Below are positions 9,133-19,640 of a DNA stretch of 64,000 bases, one piece after another. The stretch lies in NCBI RefSeq assembly GCF_009664085.1, contig NZ_CP039268.1, positions 1,225,501 through 1,289,500 on the forward strand, given 5' to 3'. Within the stretch, counting starts at the first letter, position 1, and each line of letters starts with the position of its first letter. The position numbers and the translations under genes were made by a program. The notes under the pieces were generated by a model. The model had not been told where the DNA came from, did no database searches, and saw only the letters and a list, made by a program, of their open reading frames with translations. Source of the DNA: Thermochromatium tepidum ATCC 43061. Lineage in GTDB: Bacteria > Pseudomonadota > Gammaproteobacteria > Chromatiales > Chromatiaceae.

Positions 9133-9648
9133 TTGCGGGCACTGATCACCTTCTTCGTCGAACTCTGTTTGCTGCGCCGTCCACCCCAGGATCTGCCGGC
9201 CTCCAAGGTGTTGCTGGGGCTGACTCTGGTATCCGATCTGGTGGTCGGTCTTTTGGTCGGTGTCACGGCTGGACTCCCCTGGCTGACGAGCCTGCTCCAG
9301 GGCGTCGCCGAGATCCTTCTGATGATGACGGCGCTCTATGTGGCCCTGACGCAACTCAAGCTCCGAGCGCGTTTCCTGCAGTCGGCCACGGCCCTGCTCG
9401 GGAGCGGGGCGCTGCTTGGGCTCGTGGCGATCCCGCCACTCAGTCTCAACCCGACCGGCAGCCAGGAGAGGGATTTGGCAGCGCTGGGCGCCTTCATGCT
9501 GCTGGGACTGGTGATCTGGGGCATCCTGGTCACAGGTCATATCCTGAAACATACCTTTACTATTACGCTCGGTCAGGGGACGGCGATTGCGCTTGCCTTC
9601 CAGATCGTGGCGGTCACGCTCGTCACCAGTCTCTTCAGCAGTCTTTGA
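9133..9648 (+). CDS. Small polytopic membrane protein, unknown function
   Basis: I place the start at a TTG at 9133 because AGGA lies 9 bases upstream and the protein sequence becomes membrane-like exactly there; the same frame is open upstream but reads as non-coding. The product is about 171 residues with four to five hydrophobic segments (LLGLTLVSDLVVGLLVG, EILLMMTALYVAL, AFMLLGLVIWGILVTGHI, IALAFQIVAVTLVTSLF). The N-terminal FFVELCLLRRPPQDLPAS lies before the first segment. It precedes mpl by 63 bp on the same strand. The fold resembles small Yip1-like or YhhN-like integral proteins, but no motif allows an assignment. Confidence 0.6.
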   Translation: MRALITFFVELCLLRRPPQDLPASKVLLGLTLVSDLVVGLLVGVTAGLPWLTSLLQGVAEILLMMTALYVALTQLKLRARFLQSATALLGSGALLGLVAIPPLSLNPTGSQERDLAALGAFMLLGLVIWGILVTGHILKHTFTITLGQGTAIALAFQIVAVTLVTSLFSSL

Positions 9649-9711
9649 CCTGCTCGGCGCCCCGGTGTACCGATCCTTCCGCCGGCCTACCAATCCTTCC
9701 GGACGTCATTC

Positions 9712-11079
9712 ATGCATCTACACATCCTAGGAATCTGCGGCACCTTCATGGGCGGGATCGCCCTGCTGGCGCGCGCATTGGGCCATCGGGTCACGGGGTC
9801 GGATGCCAATGTCTATCCGCCCATGAGCACCCAGCTGGAGGTCGCCGGGATCACGCTCATGGAGGGCTATGAGGCGGCGCATCTGGATCCACCGCCCGAC
9901 ATCGTGGTGGTCGGCAACGCCATGAGGCGCGGGATGCCGGTCATCGAGTCCATGCTCGATCAGGGATTGCGCTATTGTTCCGGACCCCAGTGGTTGCGCG
10001 AGAATCTGCTCGACGGGCGCTGGGTGTTGGCCGTGTCTGGGACGCACGGCAAGACGACCACGGCCAGTATGCTGGCCTGGGTGCTGGAGGACGCGGGTCT
10101 GGATCCGGGGTTTTTGATCGGTGGGGTCCCTGTCGATTTCGGTGTCTCGGCACGCCTGGGGTCGGCCCCTTTCTTTGTCGTCGAGGCCGATGAGTACGAC
10201 ACCGCCTTCTTCGACAAGCGCTCCAAGTTCGTCCATTACAAGCCGCGTACCCTCATCCTCAACAACCTGGAGTTCGACCACGCCGACATCTTCGACGATC
10301 TCTCGCAGATCCAGCGCCAGTTTCATCATCTGATCCGCACGGTTCCGGGCAGCGGACTGATCGTACATCCGGCGGGCGTCCCTGCCGTGGATGCCGTCAT
10401 CGATCTGGGCTGCTGGACACCACGCGAGACCTTCGGCAGTGCGGGCGATTGGCGCGCCGAGCTGATCGAGCCGGACGGTTCGCGGTTCAGGGTCCGGCTG
10501 CAGGGTGCCGAGGTCGATGTCGTCAACTGGGGTCAGAGCGGATTGCACAATGTCCAAAACGCGCTCGCGGTCCTGGCCGCCGCACGTCATGCCGGGGTTC
10601 CGGTTGGCGGAGCGATCGCCTCGCTCGGGCGCTTTCAAGGCGTGAAGCGGCGGCTGGAGTTGCGCGGCGAGGTGGCGGGTATCCGGGTCTTTGACGACTT
10701 TGCCCATCACCCCACCGCCATCGCCACCACACTCGATGGGCTGCGCCGCCGGGTCGGTCCAAACCAGCGGATCCTCGCGGTGCTGGAGCCGCGTTCCAAC
10801 ACCATGCGTCTGGGGACGCACAATGCCGAGTTGGCCGGATCCCTGATAGCGGCCGATCGGGTCTATGTCCATGCACCGGGCGATCTCGGCTGGAATGCGG
10901 CAGAGGTGCTCGCCGGCCTGGGTGAGCGTCTGGCGGTGCACGACGCCATCGAGCCGATCTTGACCCAGGTGGTCGCCGACAGCCGACCGGGCGATCAGGT
11001 CCTGATCATGAGCAACGGCGGATTCGGCGGTATCCACCAACGGCTCCTGGAGGCGCTGCGTGTCGCTTATGGCGTCTGA
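9712..11079 (+). CDS. mpl: UDP-N-acetylmuramate:L-Ala-gamma-D-Glu-mDAP ligase
   Basis: 455 residues. Mpl ligates recovered murein tripeptide to UDP-MurNAc in cell-wall recycling, in the cytoplasm. The order matches Mur ligases. It has an N-terminal Rossmann start ([20 protein letters not shown]), an ATP loop [15 protein letters not shown], the [19 protein letters not shown] block typical of Mpl, then [16 protein letters not shown]-terminal domain carries [14 protein letters not shown] and [12 protein letters not shown]. The downstream ubiX overlaps its last 20 bp, suggesting coupled translation. Confidence 0.96.
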   Translation: MHLHILGICGTFMGGIALLARALGHRVTGSDANVYPPMSTQLEVAGITLMEGYEAAHLDPPPDIVVVGNAMRRGMPVIESMLDQGLRYCSGPQWLRENLLDGRWVLAVSGTHGKTTTASMLAWVLEDAGLDPGFLIGGVPVDFGVSARLGSAPFFVVEADEYDTAFFDKRSKFVHYKPRTLILNNLEFDHADIFDDLSQIQRQFHHLIRTVPGSGLIVHPAGVPAVDAVIDLGCWTPRETFGSAGDWRAELIEPDGSRFRVRLQGAEVDVVNWGQSGLHNVQNALAVLAAARHAGVPVGGAIASLGRFQGVKRRLELRGEVAGIRVFDDFAHHPTAIATTLDGLRRRVGPNQRILAVLEPRSNTMRLGTHNAELAGSLIAADRVYVHAPGDLGWNAAEVLAGLGERLAVHDAIEPILTQVVADSRPGDQVLIMSNGGFGGIHQRLLEALRVAYGV

Positions 11080-11728
11080 GTCCGCCCCTATCGTGGACCC
11101 AGAGCGTGACTGGCCACGCACGATCACGCTCGCCTTCACCGGGGCATCCGGCGCGGCCTATGGTCTGCGATTGCTCGAATGTCTGATCCGCGCCGAGGTT
11201 CGGGTCTATCTGTTGATCTCGCAGGCGGCCCAGGTCGTTATCAAGATGGAGACCGGACTCGACCTTCCAGCACGCGCCACTGAGGCCGAGTCGTTCCTGA
11301 ACGAACGGTTTCAGGCCGAGGCCGGACAGCTGCGGGTATTCGGGCGCCAAGAATGGACGGCGCCCGTGGCCAGCGGCAGTCATCCGGCCGAGGCGATGGT
11401 GGTCTGTCCCTGTACCACGGGGACGCTGGGGCGGCTGGCCGCCGGGCTGTCGAGCTGTCTGATCGAGCGTGCGGCGGATGTCTCGCTCAAGGAGCGTCGC
11501 CCGCTGATCTTGGTGGTACGCGAGACGCCGTTTTCGACCATCCACCTCAAAAACATGCTGCGGCTGGCCCAGGCCGGGGCGACCATCATGCCGGCCAATC
11601 CAGGTTTCTATCACAACCCAGTCCGAATCCAGGACATCGTTGACTTCATGGTCGCCCGTATCCTGGATCATCTGGGCGTGGCGCATACACTGGTCAAACG
11701 CTGGGGCGATTATGAAGGTGGCCCATAA
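11060..11728 (+). CDS. ubiX: Flavin prenyltransferase UbiX
   Basis: 222 residues from the GTG at 11060; GGAGG lies 6 bases before it, which favours it over the ATG at 11069. UbiX makes the prenylated FMN cofactor needed by the UbiD decarboxylase of ubiquinone synthesis. Family signatures are [17 protein letters not shown] (FMN phosphate binding), [36 protein letters not shown] and [11 protein letters not shown]. The start lies within the end of mpl. No ubiD is in the window. Confidence 0.95.
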   Translation: MSLMASESAPIVDPERDWPRTITLAFTGASGAAYGLRLLECLIRAEVRVYLLISQAAQVVIKMETGLDLPARATEAESFLNERFQAEAGQLRVFGRQEWTAPVASGSHPAEAMVVCPCTTGTLGRLAAGLSSCLIERAADVSLKERRPLILVVRETPFSTIHLKNMLRLAQAGATIMPANPGFYHNPVRIQDIVDFMVARILDHLGVAHTLVKRWGDYEGGP

Positions 11729-12135
11729 AGACCATCGGGCAAGAAGCTTCGAGCAGCCTTCCAGCAAGGCGTGAACGATAGAACGCCTTCAAAGCCCTGG
11801 CCCTGTCAAGCTGGATCTCGGCGAAGCGGGTCGGCGGGTTTGTTAGGGGCGCCGTAAGGCGCGATCGCGGTGCCCCTCCCCACATCAATCGCCAAGATCG
11901 CGGCTCAAGCCGCCCTGACCGCCGCTCTACGGCACGAGCAAGAGTGGCAAGGGCGCCCTCAGGCGCGATACACATCTTTTTTAGGGCCGGGTTATTAAGC
12001 GCAAGCCCTGTGTGGGTACGAATCTTTTACCTCTCGACTGTCGACAACAGTGGCGCAACTCTTCAGTATTAACTGCTTGACCGAGCGACCAACGTCGGGC
12101 GATCGGCTACTCCCAACTTTCAAGGATCTAACGAC
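11729..12135 (+). other. Intergenic stretch without a supportable gene, with two short related hairpins
   Basis: About 400 bp between ubiX and cheY. Short open frames exist on both strands, but none has a convincing start or a recognisable product. Two near-copies of GGGCGCCnnnAGGCGCGAT occur, around 11848-11866 and 11952-11970. Each contains a GCGCC/GGCGC stem with a four-base loop. The last part, about 12000-12125, is less GC-rich and probably holds the promoter of the che operon. I see no clear sigma-28 box there. AGGA before the cheY ATG is a ribosome site. Confidence 0.4.
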
Positions 12136-12501
12136 ATGGCTAAGACGATTCTAACCGTGGACGATTCGGCGTCCATCCGACAGATGGTCTCCTTCACACT
12201 GAAAGAGGCCGGTTATACGGTCACTGAGGCGGTCGATGGACAGGACGGTCTCGAGAAGGCACGCGCCGGCACATTCGATCTGATCTTCACGGACCAGAAT
12301 ATGCCGCGCATGGATGGACTGACCCTCATCAAGCAGCTGCGTGCCCTGCCGGCGTATAAATCCGTGCCGATCCTGATGCTGACGACAGAGTCGAGCGATG
12401 CCATGAAGAGCCAGGGCCGGGCGGCGGGTGCGACCGGCTGGCTGGTCAAGCCCTTCGATCCGACCAAGCTGCTGGAAGTCGTCCGCAAGGTGATCGGTTG
12501 A
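12136..12501 (+). CDS. cheY: Chemotaxis response regulator CheY
   Basis: 121 residues, a single receiver domain with no output domain. The acidic pair is DD in TVDDSASIR, the phosphoacceptor aspartate is in LIFTDQNMPRMDG, the switch Thr is in LMLTTESS, and the conserved Lys is in WLVKPFDP. CheY-P binds the flagellar motor switch. It is the first gene of the che operon; cheA follows after 49 bp. No cheZ phosphatase gene is seen in the window. Confidence 0.95.
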   Translation: MAKTILTVDDSASIRQMVSFTLKEAGYTVTEAVDGQDGLEKARAGTFDLIFTDQNMPRMDGLTLIKQLRALPAYKSVPILMLTTESSDAMKSQGRAAGATGWLVKPFDPTKLLEVVRKVIG

Positions 12502-12550
12502 TCGAGACACGCCAAATCTGAGGCCGCGCCAAATCTGAGGGGTATGGGTC

Positions 12551-14950
12551 ATGAGCATCGACATGAGTCAGTTCTATCAGGTGTTCTTCGAGGAGGCCGG
12601 CGAGAACCTGGCAACGATGGAGAGCCTGTTGCTGGAGTTGGACGTCGAGGCGCCCGACCTGGAGACCCTCAACGCCATCTTCCGCGCCGCCCATTCGATC
12701 AAGGGGGGTGCTGGAACCTTCGGCTTCAGCGACATGGCCGAGGTGACCCATGTGCTGGAGACCCTGCTCGATCGGCTGCGCAAGCAGGAACTGGCCCCGA
12801 CGGTCGAGATGATCGATGCCTTCCTCCAGGCCGGCGATGTGCTCAAATTGCAGCTGCAGGCGCATCAGGAAGGTGACGAATATGAAGATCCGCACGTGGC
12901 CGAGGTCTGCGAACAACTAGAACGGCTGGCGCGCTCGGATGAAGGACGCGCTGAGGCTCGGGCGTCATCGGCACACGCCCCTCAGGCGGCAGACATGGGC
13001 ACGTGCTGGCGTCTCGCCCTTGCCCCGGGCAGCCTTGGGCAGGGCGAACGTCAGGCACTGCGGGAGGCGTTGGGAGAACTGGGGCCAGTTCAGGATCTCG
13101 GCGAGGATGCGACAGGGCGTTGCCTGTGGTGTCTGACCACCACAGCCGGGCGCCGCGCGATCGAAGAGATCCTGGCCTTCGTCTGCGAGCCGGGGCAGGT
13201 CGAACTCGATACGGTCGAGCTTCCAGCCAGAGAGCCGCTGGCTGGAGGCCAGTGGCTGGAGGCTGACGCGGGGGGCTATGGTCTTTTCACCGACGCGCCC
13301 GGCCTGCAAGGCGAAGCCTCTGACGCGGCCGCGTCCGCACCCGAGCCGGGTCGTGATGCGCTCGGCTATGGCTTCTTTGAAGGTGCACCTGGGACCGAAG
13401 GTGTTTCCCAGGAATCGGACGACGACAGCTTGGACACCACGCCGGATCAGCCCCGGGACGCCAATCTCCAGGTCGAAATCCAGGAATCCGACGGCTACGG
13501 CTTCTTCTGCGATGCCCCTGGCAGCGAGGCCGCGCTCGATCAGGAACATCCGGGTTATGGATTCTTCGGCGGCAGTCCAGGGATGGAGCGGGTGGCCGCC
13601 GTGGCCCGGCAGGATCGGCTCGACGACGAACTGGGGTTCGGATTCTTCGACTCCGCGCCTGGATCGCCCGAGTCGCGCGCGCAGGCCGTGGCGGCGCCGG
13701 GCAGCGCTGTCTCGGCCCAATCGAGCCCGACACGCGAGCCTCGCACCGCGCCGGGCAACGCGCCCAGACGTCTGGCCACGACCGATTCCTCCATCCGGGT
13801 CAGCGTCGAGAAGGTCGATCAGCTGATCAATCTGGTCGGCGAACTCGTCATCACCCACGCCATGCTCGCCGACTCGGCCGCCGGACTCGACCCTGTGGTC
13901 CATGAACGCATCATGGCGGGTTTGTCGAGCCTGGAGCGCAATTCGCGCGACCTGCAAGAGGCGGTGATGTCGATCCGCATGATGCCGATCAGCTTCGTCT
14001 TCAACCGCTTCCCGCGCGTGGTGCGCGACACGGCGGCCAGTCTCGGCAAGAAGGTCGCGCTCAAACTGATCGGAGAGGACACCGAACTCGACAAGGGGCT
14101 GATCGAACGCCTGGCCGATCCGCTCAACCATCTGGTGCGCAACAGCATCGACCACGGCATCGAGCGCCCCGAGGTCCGTCGGGCCGCCGGCAAGCCTGAG
14201 ACCGGCGAGATCGTGCTGCGCGCCAGCCATCGTGGTGGCAGCGTGGTGGTCGAGGTGATCGACGACGGCGCCGGACTCAATCGCGATAAGATCCTGGCCA
14301 AGGCCGCCAAGAGCGGGATCCTAGTCCCCGAGAACCCCTCGGACAAGGATGTGTGGCAACTGATCTTCCAACCCGGATTTTCGACCGCCGAGCGCATCAC
14401 AGACATCTCGGGGCGCGGTGTGGGCATGGACGTGGTGCGCCGCAACATCGAGGATATGAACGGACGGGTCGAGGTCGACTCCAGGGCCGGATGCGGCACG
14501 CACATCACCATCCGTCTCCCGCTGACGCTGGCCATCCTCGACGGACTCTCGGTACGCATGGGCGAGGAGATCTTCATCCTGCCGCTGACCGTGATCCAGG
14601 AGTCGATCCAGCCGCGCCCCGAGCAGTTCAAGACCGTGGTCGGCAAGGGGCGCGTGGTCAAGATCAACGACGAATACCTGCCGCTCGTGAGCCTGCACGA
14701 GGTCTTCAACAGCGGACGATCCGAGCCCGATCCGCTCGACAGTATCCTAGTCATCGTCGAGACCAACGAGGGACGCGCCGCCGTGCTGGTCGACGAGCTG
14801 GTTGCCCAGCATCAGGTCGTCATCAAGAGCCTGGAGACTAATTATCGCAAGGTTGAAGGCGTCTCGGGCGCGACCATCATGGGCGATGGGCGCGTGGCCC
14901 TGATCCTGGACGTCGATGCCCTGGTGCGGCTCAGCCGCCGGGGTGTCTAG
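12551..14950 (+). CDS. cheA: Chemotaxis histidine kinase CheA with repeat-bearing linker
   Basis: 799 residues. An N-terminal HPt domain carries His48 ([15 protein letters not shown]). A small domain at about 150-225 is followed by a linker at about 240-410. The dimerisation helices start near 415 ([15 protein letters not shown]). The kinase domain has an N box [12 protein letters not shown] (527-538), DDGAGL (571) and GRGVGMDVV (621-629). A CheW-like domain runs from about 660 to the end. The linker holds five copies of a GYGFFxxAPG-type motif, at 242, 272, 315, 335 and 362. CheA autophosphorylates under receptor control and passes phosphate to CheY and CheB. It sits between cheY and cheW. 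Confidence 0.96.
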   Translation: MSIDMSQFYQVFFEEAGENLATMESLLLELDVEAPDLETLNAIFRAAHSIKGGAGTFGFSDMAEVTHVLETLLDRLRKQELAPTVEMIDAFLQAGDVLKLQLQAHQEGDEYEDPHVAEVCEQLERLARSDEGRAEARASSAHAPQAADMGTCWRLALAPGSLGQGERQALREALGELGPVQDLGEDATGRCLWCLTTTAGRRAIEEILAFVCEPGQVELDTVELPAREPLAGGQWLEADAGGYGLFTDAPGLQGEASDAAASAPEPGRDALGYGFFEGAPGTEGVSQESDDDSLDTTPDQPRDANLQVEIQESDGYGFFCDAPGSEAALDQEHPGYGFFGGSPGMERVAAVARQDRLDDELGFGFFDSAPGSPESRAQAVAAPGSAVSAQSSPTREPRTAPGNAPRRLATTDSSIRVSVEKVDQLINLVGELVITHAMLADSAAGLDPVVHERIMAGLSSLERNSRDLQEAVMSIRMMPISFVFNRFPRVVRDTAASLGKKVALKLIGEDTELDKGLIERLADPLNHLVRNSIDHGIERPEVRRAAGKPETGEIVLRASHRGGSVVVEVIDDGAGLNRDKILAKAAKSGILVPENPSDKDVWQLIFQPGFSTAERITDISGRGVGMDVVRRNIEDMNGRVEVDSRAGCGTHITIRLPLTLAILDGLSVRMGEEIFILPLTVIQESIQPRPEQFKTVVGKGRVVKINDEYLPLVSLHEVFNSGRSEPDPLDSILVIVETNEGRAAVLVDELVAQHQVVIKSLETNYRKVEGVSGATIMGDGRVALILDVDALVRLSRRGV

Positions 14951-14994
14951 CCAAGAATGCACACCCAAACGAAAGCCAAGTGGAGAGCGAGACC

Positions 14995-15498
14995 ATGAAC
15001 GACGAACGCCGGCAGGGCAGCGCGGTTGCAAGCGACAGCGCGCGCGAGTATCTGACCTTTACCCTGGGCGAGGAGGAGTACGGTATCGACATCCTCAGGG
15101 TCCAGGAGATCCGTGGCTATGACACCGTGACCAAGATCGCCAACTCGCCCGACTTCATCAAGGGCGTGATCAACATGCGTGGCATCATCGTGCCCATCAT
15201 CGATCTGCGTCTGAAGTTCCATCTCGGGCAGGTCGAGTACAACCAGTTCACGGTGGTGATCATCCTCAATATCAACGGGCGCATCCTGGGGGTGGTCGTC
15301 GACGGCGTCTCGGACGTCATTGCCCTGCGCGGCGATCAGATCCGTCCGGCACCCGAGTTCGGCTCGGTGCTCGACACCGCCTATATCGATGGTCTGGCCA
15401 CGCTCGACGAGCGCATGATCATCATCGTCGATATCGAGAAGCTCATGACCAGCCAAGAGATGGGGCTGGTCGATCAGACCCAGTCGGCGGCGGCCTAA
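14995..15498 (+). CDS. cheW: Chemotaxis adaptor CheW
   Basis: 167 residues from the ATG at 14995, which has GGAG nine bases upstream; an in-frame GTG at 14980 is less likely. CheW couples receptors to CheA in membrane arrays. Visible blocks are [36 protein letters not shown] and [10 protein letters not shown], in the order of the two SH3-like subdomains. The gene lies 44 bp after cheA and 10 bp before cheR. Confidence 0.95.
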   Translation: MNDERRQGSAVASDSAREYLTFTLGEEEYGIDILRVQEIRGYDTVTKIANSPDFIKGVINMRGIIVPIIDLRLKFHLGQVEYNQFTVVIILNINGRILGVVVDGVSDVIALRGDQIRPAPEFGSVLDTAYIDGLATLDERMIIIVDIEKLMTSQEMGLVDQTQSAAA

Positions 15499-15508
15499 GC
15501 GCGACGAC

Positions 15509-16357
15509 ATGGCTGAGAACGCAGCGTTGATGCGTGAGCGCGAGTTTCATTTTACGCCCCGCGACTTCGAGCAGATCCGGCGTCTGATCTATGAGCACGC
15601 CGGGATCGCGCTCGGTCCGGCCAAGATGGACATGGTCTACAGCCGCATCGCCCGGCGTCTGCGTGCCACCGGGCTGACCAGCTTCGCGGAATATCTGGCG
15701 TTGCTGGAGGCCGACCCAGACGAATGGCCGCAATTCATCAATGCGCTGACCACCAACCTGACCGCGTTCTTTCGCGAGTCGCATCATTTCCCTGTGTTGG
15801 CTGAACATGTGCTGGGGGTCTGGCGTCAGGGGCGCCGTCTGATCCGGCTCTGGTCCTCGGCCTGTTCGACCGGCGAGGAGCCCTATTCGATGGCCATGAC
15901 CCTGATCGAGGCCTTCGACTCCTGGACGCCGCCCATCCAGATCCTGGCCACTGATCTGGACACCAATGTGGTACAGCAGGCCGCCGAGGGCATCTATGCG
16001 CTGGATCGGGTCGAGAAGCTGCCCGCGGCCCAGCTCAAGCGTTTCTTCCTGCGCGGCAAGGGGGCACGGGCCGGTCAGGTCCGGGTCCGCCCCGAGGTGC
16101 GCGCCCTGATCGAGTTCCGTCCCTTCAATCTGCTCAGCGCGCACTGGCCGATGCGCGAACCCTTCGACGTCATCTTCTGCCGCAATGTCATGATCTACTT
16201 CGATAAGCCAACCCAGGCGAGGATCCTCGCGCGCTTTCACCCGCTGTTACGTCCGGACGGATTGCTGTTCGTCGGTCATTCGGAGAGTCTGGCCCATGTC
16301 GCCCATCTCTTTCGCCTCAGGGGCAAGACGGTCTATGCCCCGGTCCATCCCCACTGA
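15509..16357 (+). CDS. cheR: Chemoreceptor methyltransferase CheR
   Basis: 282 residues. CheR methylates glutamates on chemoreceptors using SAM. The N-terminal helical domain (FHFTPRDFEQIRRLIYEHAG, YSRIARRLRATG) is followed by the methyltransferase domain with LIRLWSSACSTGEEPYSMAM, ILATDLDTNVVQQA, VIFCRNVMIYFDKP and LFVGHSESL. These are all hallmark positions. No TPR extension. It sits between cheW and cheD. Confidence 0.96.
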   Translation: MAENAALMREREFHFTPRDFEQIRRLIYEHAGIALGPAKMDMVYSRIARRLRATGLTSFAEYLALLEADPDEWPQFINALTTNLTAFFRESHHFPVLAEHVLGVWRQGRRLIRLWSSACSTGEEPYSMAMTLIEAFDSWTPPIQILATDLDTNVVQQAAEGIYALDRVEKLPAAQLKRFFLRGKGARAGQVRVRPEVRALIEFRPFNLLSAHWPMREPFDVIFCRNVMIYFDKPTQARILARFHPLLRPDGLLFVGHSESLAHVAHLFRLRGKTVYAPVHPH

Positions 16358-16369
16358 GATGTGATCGCC

Positions 16370-16981
16370 ATGCAGCATGGATTCGAAGAGGTCTTGGCAC
16401 CCAATCTCTACTATGACCGCCACTTCGGGATGGATGCGGTCAAGATCCTGCCGGGCGAGTACTATGTCTCGACACGCGAGATCCTGATGGTCACGGTGCT
16501 GGGTTCCTGCGTCTGCGCCTGCATTCGGGATCGGGTCCGGGGGATCGGCGGTATCAACCATTTCATGTTGCCGGACGACAAGCGCGATGACAACGAACGC
16601 TTCGGCCGTTCGCTGCGCTATGGCGACTATGCGATGGAGATCCTGATCAACCAATTGATCAAACTCGGCGCGCGCCGATCGAATCTAGAGGCCAAGGTCT
16701 TCGGCGGTGGCAATGTGCTGCCGGGCTTCAAGAACCATGTCGTCGGCGAGCGCAATGCCGAGTTTGTGATCGACTATCTGGCCACCGAGGGGATCCCGGT
16801 GGTCGCCAAGGATCTGCTGGGCAACTATCCGCGTAAGGTCTATTTCTTTCCGACCAGTGGTCGCGTCCTGGTCAAGAAACTGCGCAGTATGCACAACGAC
16901 ACCATCATCGAGCGCGAGCTCAGTTACAGTGAGACGCTGCGTCGGGCGAAGGTCGAGGGTGAGGTGGAGCTCTTTTCATGA
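16370..16981 (+). CDS. cheD: Chemoreceptor glutamine deamidase CheD
   Basis: 203 residues from the ATG at 16370; a GTG at 16361 is also possible. CheD deamidates receptor glutamines and often works with CheC or CheY. The catalytic Cys-His-Thr set is visible: [12 protein letters not shown] (Cys), GINHFMLPD (His) and ILMVTVLG (Thr). KVFGGGNVL and [13 protein letters not shown]-like blocks follow. The C-terminus [13 protein letters not shown] ends in a VELF motif like the end of the next protein. The stop overlaps the next start (ATGA). Confidence 0.93.
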   Translation: MQHGFEEVLAPNLYYDRHFGMDAVKILPGEYYVSTREILMVTVLGSCVCACIRDRVRGIGGINHFMLPDDKRDDNERFGRSLRYGDYAMEILINQLIKLGARRSNLEAKVFGGGNVLPGFKNHVVGERNAEFVIDYLATEGIPVVAKDLLGNYPRKVYFFPTSGRVLVKKLRSMHNDTIIERELSYSETLRRAKVEGEVELFS

Positions 16982-18204
16982 ATGGGCTATGGAGTCGAGT
17001 CGTGACGATGCTGGGGGCGCTCAGGCTACACTGGCCGCCGCTGTTGTTGAGCCTTGTGGTATGGCTACAGGCCGTGGTGTGGCCAGATCTGGTCCCGGGG
17101 TGGGTGGGCCTGCTACTGCTGGTCTTCGCCTGGCCGCTCTGGATCGTCTTGCGGCCAGAGCGAGAGTCGGTGGACGAGGTCGGGTCACGCGGCGACCTCG
17201 GTGATCAAGCCAAAATGGCGGAGTACGCCCTCTGGGAGACCGTGGTTGAAACCGACCGGCTCTTCAGTCCACTGGTCGAAGAGCTCCACGACTCGATGCG
17301 TCAGGCCCGCGATCTGATCAGCCATGCGATCAGCGATCTCCATGTCAGTTTCAATGGGCTGTTGGATGAAGCCAGGGCCCAGCAGCGTCTGGTGATGGGT
17401 CTGATCTCCCAAGGCGATCAGGTCGATCAACCCCAGGGCAAACTGATCGATATGGACGACTTTCTGAGGGCCAACAGCCTGCTTTTGACCGACAACATCG
17501 AACGCCTGATCGAGATGAGTAAACAGAGTATCCGGGTCGCGCATCAGATCGATGATCTGTCGGGTCAAATGAGCCTCATCTTTGATCGACTCGATGGGGC
17601 CAAACGTATCGCCCGCCAGACCAACCTGCTCGCCCTTAATGCCGCCATCGAGGCAGCCCGCGCCGGTGAGTCAGGGCGCGGGTTTGCCGTGGTGGCCCAA
17701 GAGGTCCGCAAGCTGTCCCAGGATGCCGCCCAGTTCAACGAGGAGATCCGTCAGCAGATCGAACAGGCCCAGGCATTCTTCGCCGAGACCCGCGAGATCG
17801 TCGGTCAAATGGCCTCTCAGGATATGAACGCCTCTATTAGCGCCAAGGGGGCGATGGATGACATGATCGCCCAGGTCCAGCAGCTCAACGCCCGGACCTC
17901 GTCCGGGCTTGATGAGCTCAACCGGATCGCCGATCGATTCCAGGCCAATGTCGGGACCGCGATACGCTTGTTACAATTTGAGGATATCGCCCGTCAGGTG
18001 TTGGAGCGGGCCGAGGTGCGGATCGCGTTGTTCGGACGTTTCGTCGCCGAGTTATGCCGGATCCCACGCGGTGAGATCCGCTCCCAAGCCGACATCGAGC
18101 AGGCCAAGCAGCGTCTAGAGCTGCTGCGAACCGAATTGATCGCGACCGACCATCGCCCCGTGACCCAGCGCTCGATGGAGGGAGGTGACATTGAGTTTTT
18201 TTGA
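16978..18204 (+). CDS. MCP-like signalling protein without sensor domain, embedded in che operon
   Basis: 408 residues. Two close hydrophobic segments (about 19-35 and 42-58) leave almost no periplasmic loop, and no HAMP follows. The hairpin tip characteristic of chemoreceptors is complete: [18 protein letters not shown] and [15 protein letters not shown] (213-247). The flanking coiled coil is short on the C-terminal side. The protein ends with [12 protein letters not shown], an ending shared in kind with the CheD C-terminus. Its ATG overlaps the cheD stop, and cheB follows after 12 bp. It may sense membrane or cytoplasmic state or act as an array organiser; that is inference. Confidence 0.85.
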   Translation: MNGLWSRVVTMLGALRLHWPPLLLSLVVWLQAVVWPDLVPGWVGLLLLVFAWPLWIVLRPERESVDEVGSRGDLGDQAKMAEYALWETVVETDRLFSPLVEELHDSMRQARDLISHAISDLHVSFNGLLDEARAQQRLVMGLISQGDQVDQPQGKLIDMDDFLRANSLLLTDNIERLIEMSKQSIRVAHQIDDLSGQMSLIFDRLDGAKRIARQTNLLALNAAIEAARAGESGRGFAVVAQEVRKLSQDAAQFNEEIRQQIEQAQAFFAETREIVGQMASQDMNASISAKGAMDDMIAQVQQLNARTSSGLDELNRIADRFQANVGTAIRLLQFEDIARQVLERAEVRIALFGRFVAELCRIPRGEIRSQADIEQAKQRLELLRTELIATDHRPVTQRSMEGGDIEFF

Positions 18205-18216
18205 CGGACTCTCAGC

Positions 18217-19269
18217 ATGATTCGGGTTCTCGTCGTCGATGATTCGGCCTTGATGCGCCAGCTTTTGACCGAGATCCTGAATTCGGCACCAGACATCGAG
18301 GTCGTGGGCAGTGCCCAGGATCCCTATGTGGCGCGCGAGCGCATCAAGGCGCTCAATCCCGATGTGCTCACACTCGATGTCGAGATGCCGCGCATGGATG
18401 GCCTGACCTTTCTGCGCAACCTCATGCGGCTGCGTCCGATGCCGGTGGTGATGGTCTCCTCGCTCACGGCCCAGGGGGCCGAGGTGACGCTGCAGGCGCT
18501 CGAGCTGGGCGCGGTGGATTTCGTGCGTAAGCCGGATGGACCGATGGCCACCGGGATACGCGAGTATGCCGACGAGCTGATCGAAAAGATCCGGATGGCC
18601 TCAACCATCAAGGTCAAGCCCCTGCGGGCGGCGCCGGCGACGATGAGCCAATCACAGCCCGCGCGCGCCGCCCCATCGTTTCGCACCACCGACCGCATCC
18701 TGGCCATCGGCGCCTCGACCGGCGGTACCGAGGCGATCAAGGAGGTCCTAATGCGCCTGCCGCCCGACACGCCAGGCGTGGTCATCGCCCAACACATCCC
18801 ACCTGGCTTCAGCGCCGCCTTCGCCGAGCGCATGAACCGTCAGACCGGGCTGGTCGTCAAGGAGGCTGCCGACGGCGATCACGTCCTGCTGGGTCACGCC
18901 TATATCGCTCCAGGCGATTACCATCTGCAGCTTGCCCGCGACGGCGCGCGCTATATCTGCCGGCTCGATCGCGGTGAGCCGGTCAACCGTCATCGGCCCA
19001 GTGTCGACGTACTCTTCCGCTCGGTGGCCAAGGCCGCCGGAACCAATGCCGCTGCGGCCCTCCTCACTGGCATGGGCGCCGATGGCGCGCAGGGGCTCAA
19101 GGAATTGCGTGACCTTGGGGTCCATACCATCGCCCAGGATGAGGCGACCAGCGTGGTCTGGGGGATGCCCGGCGAGGCGGTCAAGCGAGGTGGCGCCGTC
19201 GAGGTGTTGCCCCTGCCAGAGATCGCGGCGGCCCTGCTCAGAGGGCTCACGGCCAAGCGCCAATATTGA
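18217..19269 (+). CDS. cheB: Protein-glutamate methylesterase CheB
   Basis: 350 residues. An N-terminal receiver domain ([12 protein letters not shown], phosphoacceptor Asp in [14 protein letters not shown]) is joined to a C-terminal methylesterase. The catalytic residues are in [15 protein letters not shown] (Ser), [18 protein letters not shown] (His) and [16 protein letters not shown] (Asp). CheB-P removes methyl groups from receptors, opposing CheR. Follows the MCP-like gene by 12 bp. Confidence 0.96.
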   Translation: MIRVLVVDDSALMRQLLTEILNSAPDIEVVGSAQDPYVARERIKALNPDVLTLDVEMPRMDGLTFLRNLMRLRPMPVVMVSSLTAQGAEVTLQALELGAVDFVRKPDGPMATGIREYADELIEKIRMASTIKVKPLRAAPATMSQSQPARAAPSFRTTDRILAIGASTGGTEAIKEVLMRLPPDTPGVVIAQHIPPGFSAAFAERMNRQTGLVVKEAADGDHVLLGHAYIAPGDYHLQLARDGARYICRLDRGEPVNRHRPSVDVLFRSVAKAAGTNAAAALLTGMGADGAQGLKELRDLGVHTIAQDEATSVVWGMPGEAVKRGGAVEVLPLPEIAAALLRGLTAKRQY

Positions 19270-19298
19270 GCAAAGTATCATCCATCGGGAGTATCTGA

Positions 19299-19604
19299 AT
19301 GAGCGTCACATCGCGTATCGATCGGGAGAAGGGTGTGGTGACCATCGCCATCGACGGGCGTTTTGACTTTGCGCAACACAAGGACTTCAGGAACGCCTAC
19401 AAGGACGTTGCCCCAGGATCGATGCGGTTCGTCGTCGATCTATCCAGGGCATCCTATCTGGACAGCTCGGCCCTTGGGATGCTGCTTCTGTTGCGTGAGC
19501 ACGTTGGCGGCGATCCAGATCGCGTGCGCCTCATCGGGAGCAGTGAGGAGGTGCGCCGGGTGCTCAAGATCGCCAATTTCGACAGGCTCTTCCGTCTCGA
19601 TTGA
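19299..19604 (+). CDS. STAS-domain protein, anti-anti-sigma factor type
   Basis: 101 residues, a single STAS domain with the phosphorylatable serine in the conserved SRASYLDSSALGMLLLL segment. Such proteins switch partners with HATPase kinases. In chemotaxis operons of proteobacteria a lone STAS gene often closes the cluster, and its target is usually not known. It lies 29 bp after cheB. No partner serine kinase or phosphatase is in the window. Confidence 0.88.
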   Translation: MSVTSRIDREKGVVTIAIDGRFDFAQHKDFRNAYKDVAPGSMRFVVDLSRASYLDSSALGMLLLLREHVGGDPDRVRLIGSSEEVRRVLKIANFDRLFRLD

Positions 19605-19640
19605 GGCCGGCAGGGCAGATCCAGCATCCCCGCGACAGGC

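Noticed and set aside
9727-11139. Long antisense open frame over mpl (470 codons)
   Set aside because: A shadow of the high-GC coding strand; mpl itself is certain.
12000-12135. Sigma-28 promoter for the che operon
   Set aside because: TTAA and TTGACC occur, but no GCCGATAA-like box at the right distance; not called.
13243-13700. A CRISPR-like or tandem DNA repeat in cheA
   Set aside because: The repeats are at protein level (GYGFF-type motifs) with unequal spacing and different codons; not a DNA array.
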